A stretch of 6,152 nt of DNA, taken from assembly GCA_964412895.1 (NCBI GenBank), contig CAYPQK010000127.1, positions 1 through 6,152 of the forward strand, given 5' to 3'. The notes under the pieces are model-generated. The model worked only from the letters and a program-made list of their open reading frames with translations, was not told the origin of the DNA and did no database searches. Shown here one piece after another: positions 5,135 to 6,152 of the stretch (position 1 is the stretch's first letter; every line of letters starts with the position of its first letter). The stretch comes from CALMRE01 sp964412895. Its GTDB lineage: Bacteria; UBP6; UBA1177; JAKLFG01. A program made the position numbers and the translations under genes.

Positions 5135-6152
5135 TCCTTTTTCTCTTCGGTGGTCGGCGCCGGCGTATCACCTTTCGGTTTTTCGTCCTTCGGCGTCTCG
5201 TTCTTCTGTATGCCCGATTTCTTGTACTCCTTCCGTTCGGCGCGGTCAAGCGTCAGAAGCACCGGATAACCCGATTCCAAGATCGTATTGACCGCATAGC
5301 GCGGCGCTTTGCCCATCCGGTATTCCTGCGGGCGAAGCCGCGAAAGCCGTTCGATGATGAGGGTGGTCCACTTGTTGAAGACGCGGTTCTCCTTGGCGAG
5401 TTCGAGCGTCTTGACATACATGTCGACCGCCTGCTGTTCCAACGGGTCTATCTGCTGTTGAAGGGTCTGCTGGTAGATGTCGACCAGTTCGGGATCCTTC
5501 TCTATCTCGGGCGGTATCGGCGCGTTGATGAGCGACTCGGCGAAGAGCTGAAGGATGTTCCCCTGCCGGTAGAAGGCGGCATAGGACCACTCCGATTTGT
5601 AGGCCAGCACTTCGGCGTACTTCTTGGTCAGCGCCTGCGATGCCTCTTTTTTCGCTTTGAGCGATTCTTCGAGTTTCTTGGTGTTCTTGCCGCCGATCTT
5701 GAGTTTCTCGTAATCGGAGAATTCGTCCTCTATCAGTTTGAACTGCGCCTCGGCGGCATAGACGACCGCCTCCTCGTTCTCCAGTTTCTTCGCGGTGTAA
5801 TGTTCGAGTATCCGGGCGTAGGTCTCCTTCGCGTTGCGCCAGTCGCCCAATTTGTCCTCGTAGGTCTTCGCGATCTGATAGTAGGCCCGCATCACGAGGT
5901 GCTGGATCTCCAGATCGCCGCGATAGGTATCGATGAACTGATTGAAGCGGGAGATCATCCCCTTCCAGTCCTCAGATTTCTGGTACATGAAGCCGACCAG
6001 ATAGGCGGCGTCCTTTCCTTCCGGTTTGCCCGATTCCTCCCGCGAGTAGAGCGAATAGTAATCGGAGGCCTCCTTGTAGCGCTTGAGCCGTTCGAGAAGC
6101 AGTGCCGCGTTGTAGATGGCGAAGTTCTTCTTGTCGTTGGTCGGATATTTTT
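5131..6152 (-). CDS. TPR-repeat protein, C-terminal 339 residues (start lies beyond the right edge)
   Basis: The open frame runs from the right edge to the TGA at 5133-5131. The Met at 5988 is internal, since the same frame continues upstream with TPR-like sequence (NFAIYNAALLLERLKRYKEA). Helical repeats cover about residues 9-145 of the visible part. A region at about 145-275 has SWSYAAFYRQG-type helices (EWSYAAFYRQGNILQLFAES, 187-206), then an APIPPEI motif (210-216), a PLEQQAVDMYVKTLELA helix (236-252) and a conserved-looking Trp261. I associate this combination with TPR proteins of TolQ/ExbD/AgmX clusters in myxobacteria and related delta-type bacteria. The end (after about 310) is a disordered Lys/Glu/Pro tail. 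Its last codon overlaps the start of the next TPR gene. No signal peptide can be judged because the N-terminus is missing. A scaffold or adaptor role in the envelope machine is inference. Confidence 0.85.
   Translation of the reverse strand, partial: KYPTNDKKNFAIYNAALLLERLKRYKEASDYYSLYSREESGKPEGKDAAYLVGFMYQKSEDWKGMISRFNQFIDTYRGDLEIQHLVMRAYYQIAKTYEDKLGDWRNAKETYARILEHYTAKKLENEEAVVYAAEAQFKLIEDEFSDYEKLKIGGKNTKKLEESLKAKKEASQALTKKYAEVLAYKSEWSYAAFYRQGNILQLFAESLINAPIPPEIEKDPELVDIYQQTLQQQIDPLEQQAVDMYVKTLELAKENRVFNKWTTLIIERLSRLRPQEYRMGKAPRYAVNTILESGYPVLLTLDRAERKEYKKSGIQKNETPKDEKPKGDTPAPTTEEKKE

Noticed and set aside
3443..5269. A 608-codon open frame on the plus strand
   Set aside because: It is antisense to the TPR lipoprotein and part of the upstream TPR gene. 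The product is a Leu/Gly/Arg-rich shadow of Lys/Glu-rich coding sequence, with no motif or ribosome site supporting it.
5131..5988. Treating the Met at 5988 as the true start of the first TPR protein
   Set aside because: The same frame stays open to the window edge and the extra 54 residues are TPR-like, so the Met is internal and the gene is truncated by the window.
1..6152. CRISPR arrays, tRNA or rRNA genes, insertion sequences, attachment sites
   Set aside because: No repeat-spacer pattern, cloverleaf, transposase or terminal inverted repeats could be seen on either strand.

Overview
The window is one co-oriented gene cluster. Every supported gene lies on the minus strand, so transcription runs from the right edge (6152) to the left edge (1). 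In transcription order it holds: (1) the C-terminal 339 residues of a TPR repeat protein (6152-5131); (2) a large TPR lipoprotein (5134-3440) that overlaps gene 1 by 4 bases; (3) a 79-residue exported protein of unknown function (3356-3117); (4) a MotA/TolQ/ExbB proton-channel subunit (3085-2435); (5) and (6) two different ExbD/TolR-type subunits (2412-1864 and 1851-1264); (7) after a strong predicted intrinsic terminator at 1212-1171, the first 377 residues of a TonB-like AgmX/PglI family protein (1131-1), cut by the left edge just where its C-terminal domain begins. No gene-free stretch exceeds 300 bases. The longest is the 132-base gap 1132-1263, which contains the terminator.

The genes read as one energised trans-envelope machine. 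ExbB with two ExbDs would form a proton-driven inner-membrane motor. The AgmX/PglI protein, with a cytoplasmic FHA-like head, one membrane helix and a long periplasmic arm, would carry the force outwards. The TPR proteins and the small exported protein would be periplasmic or outer-membrane partners. The closest well-studied parallel I know is the Myxococcus xanthus Agl/Glt gliding machinery, whose motor AglRQS has one TolQ-like and two TolR-like subunits and works with TPR proteins and AgmX/PglI-type TonB-like proteins. Gliding itself cannot be concluded here: similar clusters occur in bacteria not known to glide.

The organism is a diderm (Gram-negative type) bacterium with GC-rich DNA. It uses strong GGAGG-type ribosome sites and, despite the GC content, fairly many ATA isoleucine codons. 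The gene set fits Myxococcota/'Deltaproteobacteria', Fibrobacterota, Spirochaetota or a related uncultured lineage. The sequence does not let me choose between them.

The main points of interest are: (a) the first ExbD has Asn (residue 21) where the proton-carrying Asp of the ExbD/TolR helix should be, while the second keeps it (Asp46), suggesting a motor with one working and one non-protonatable stator type; (b) a terminator sits between the motor genes and the TonB-like gene; (c) a small secreted protein of unknown function is embedded in the cluster. The very long plus-strand open frames are antisense shadows.
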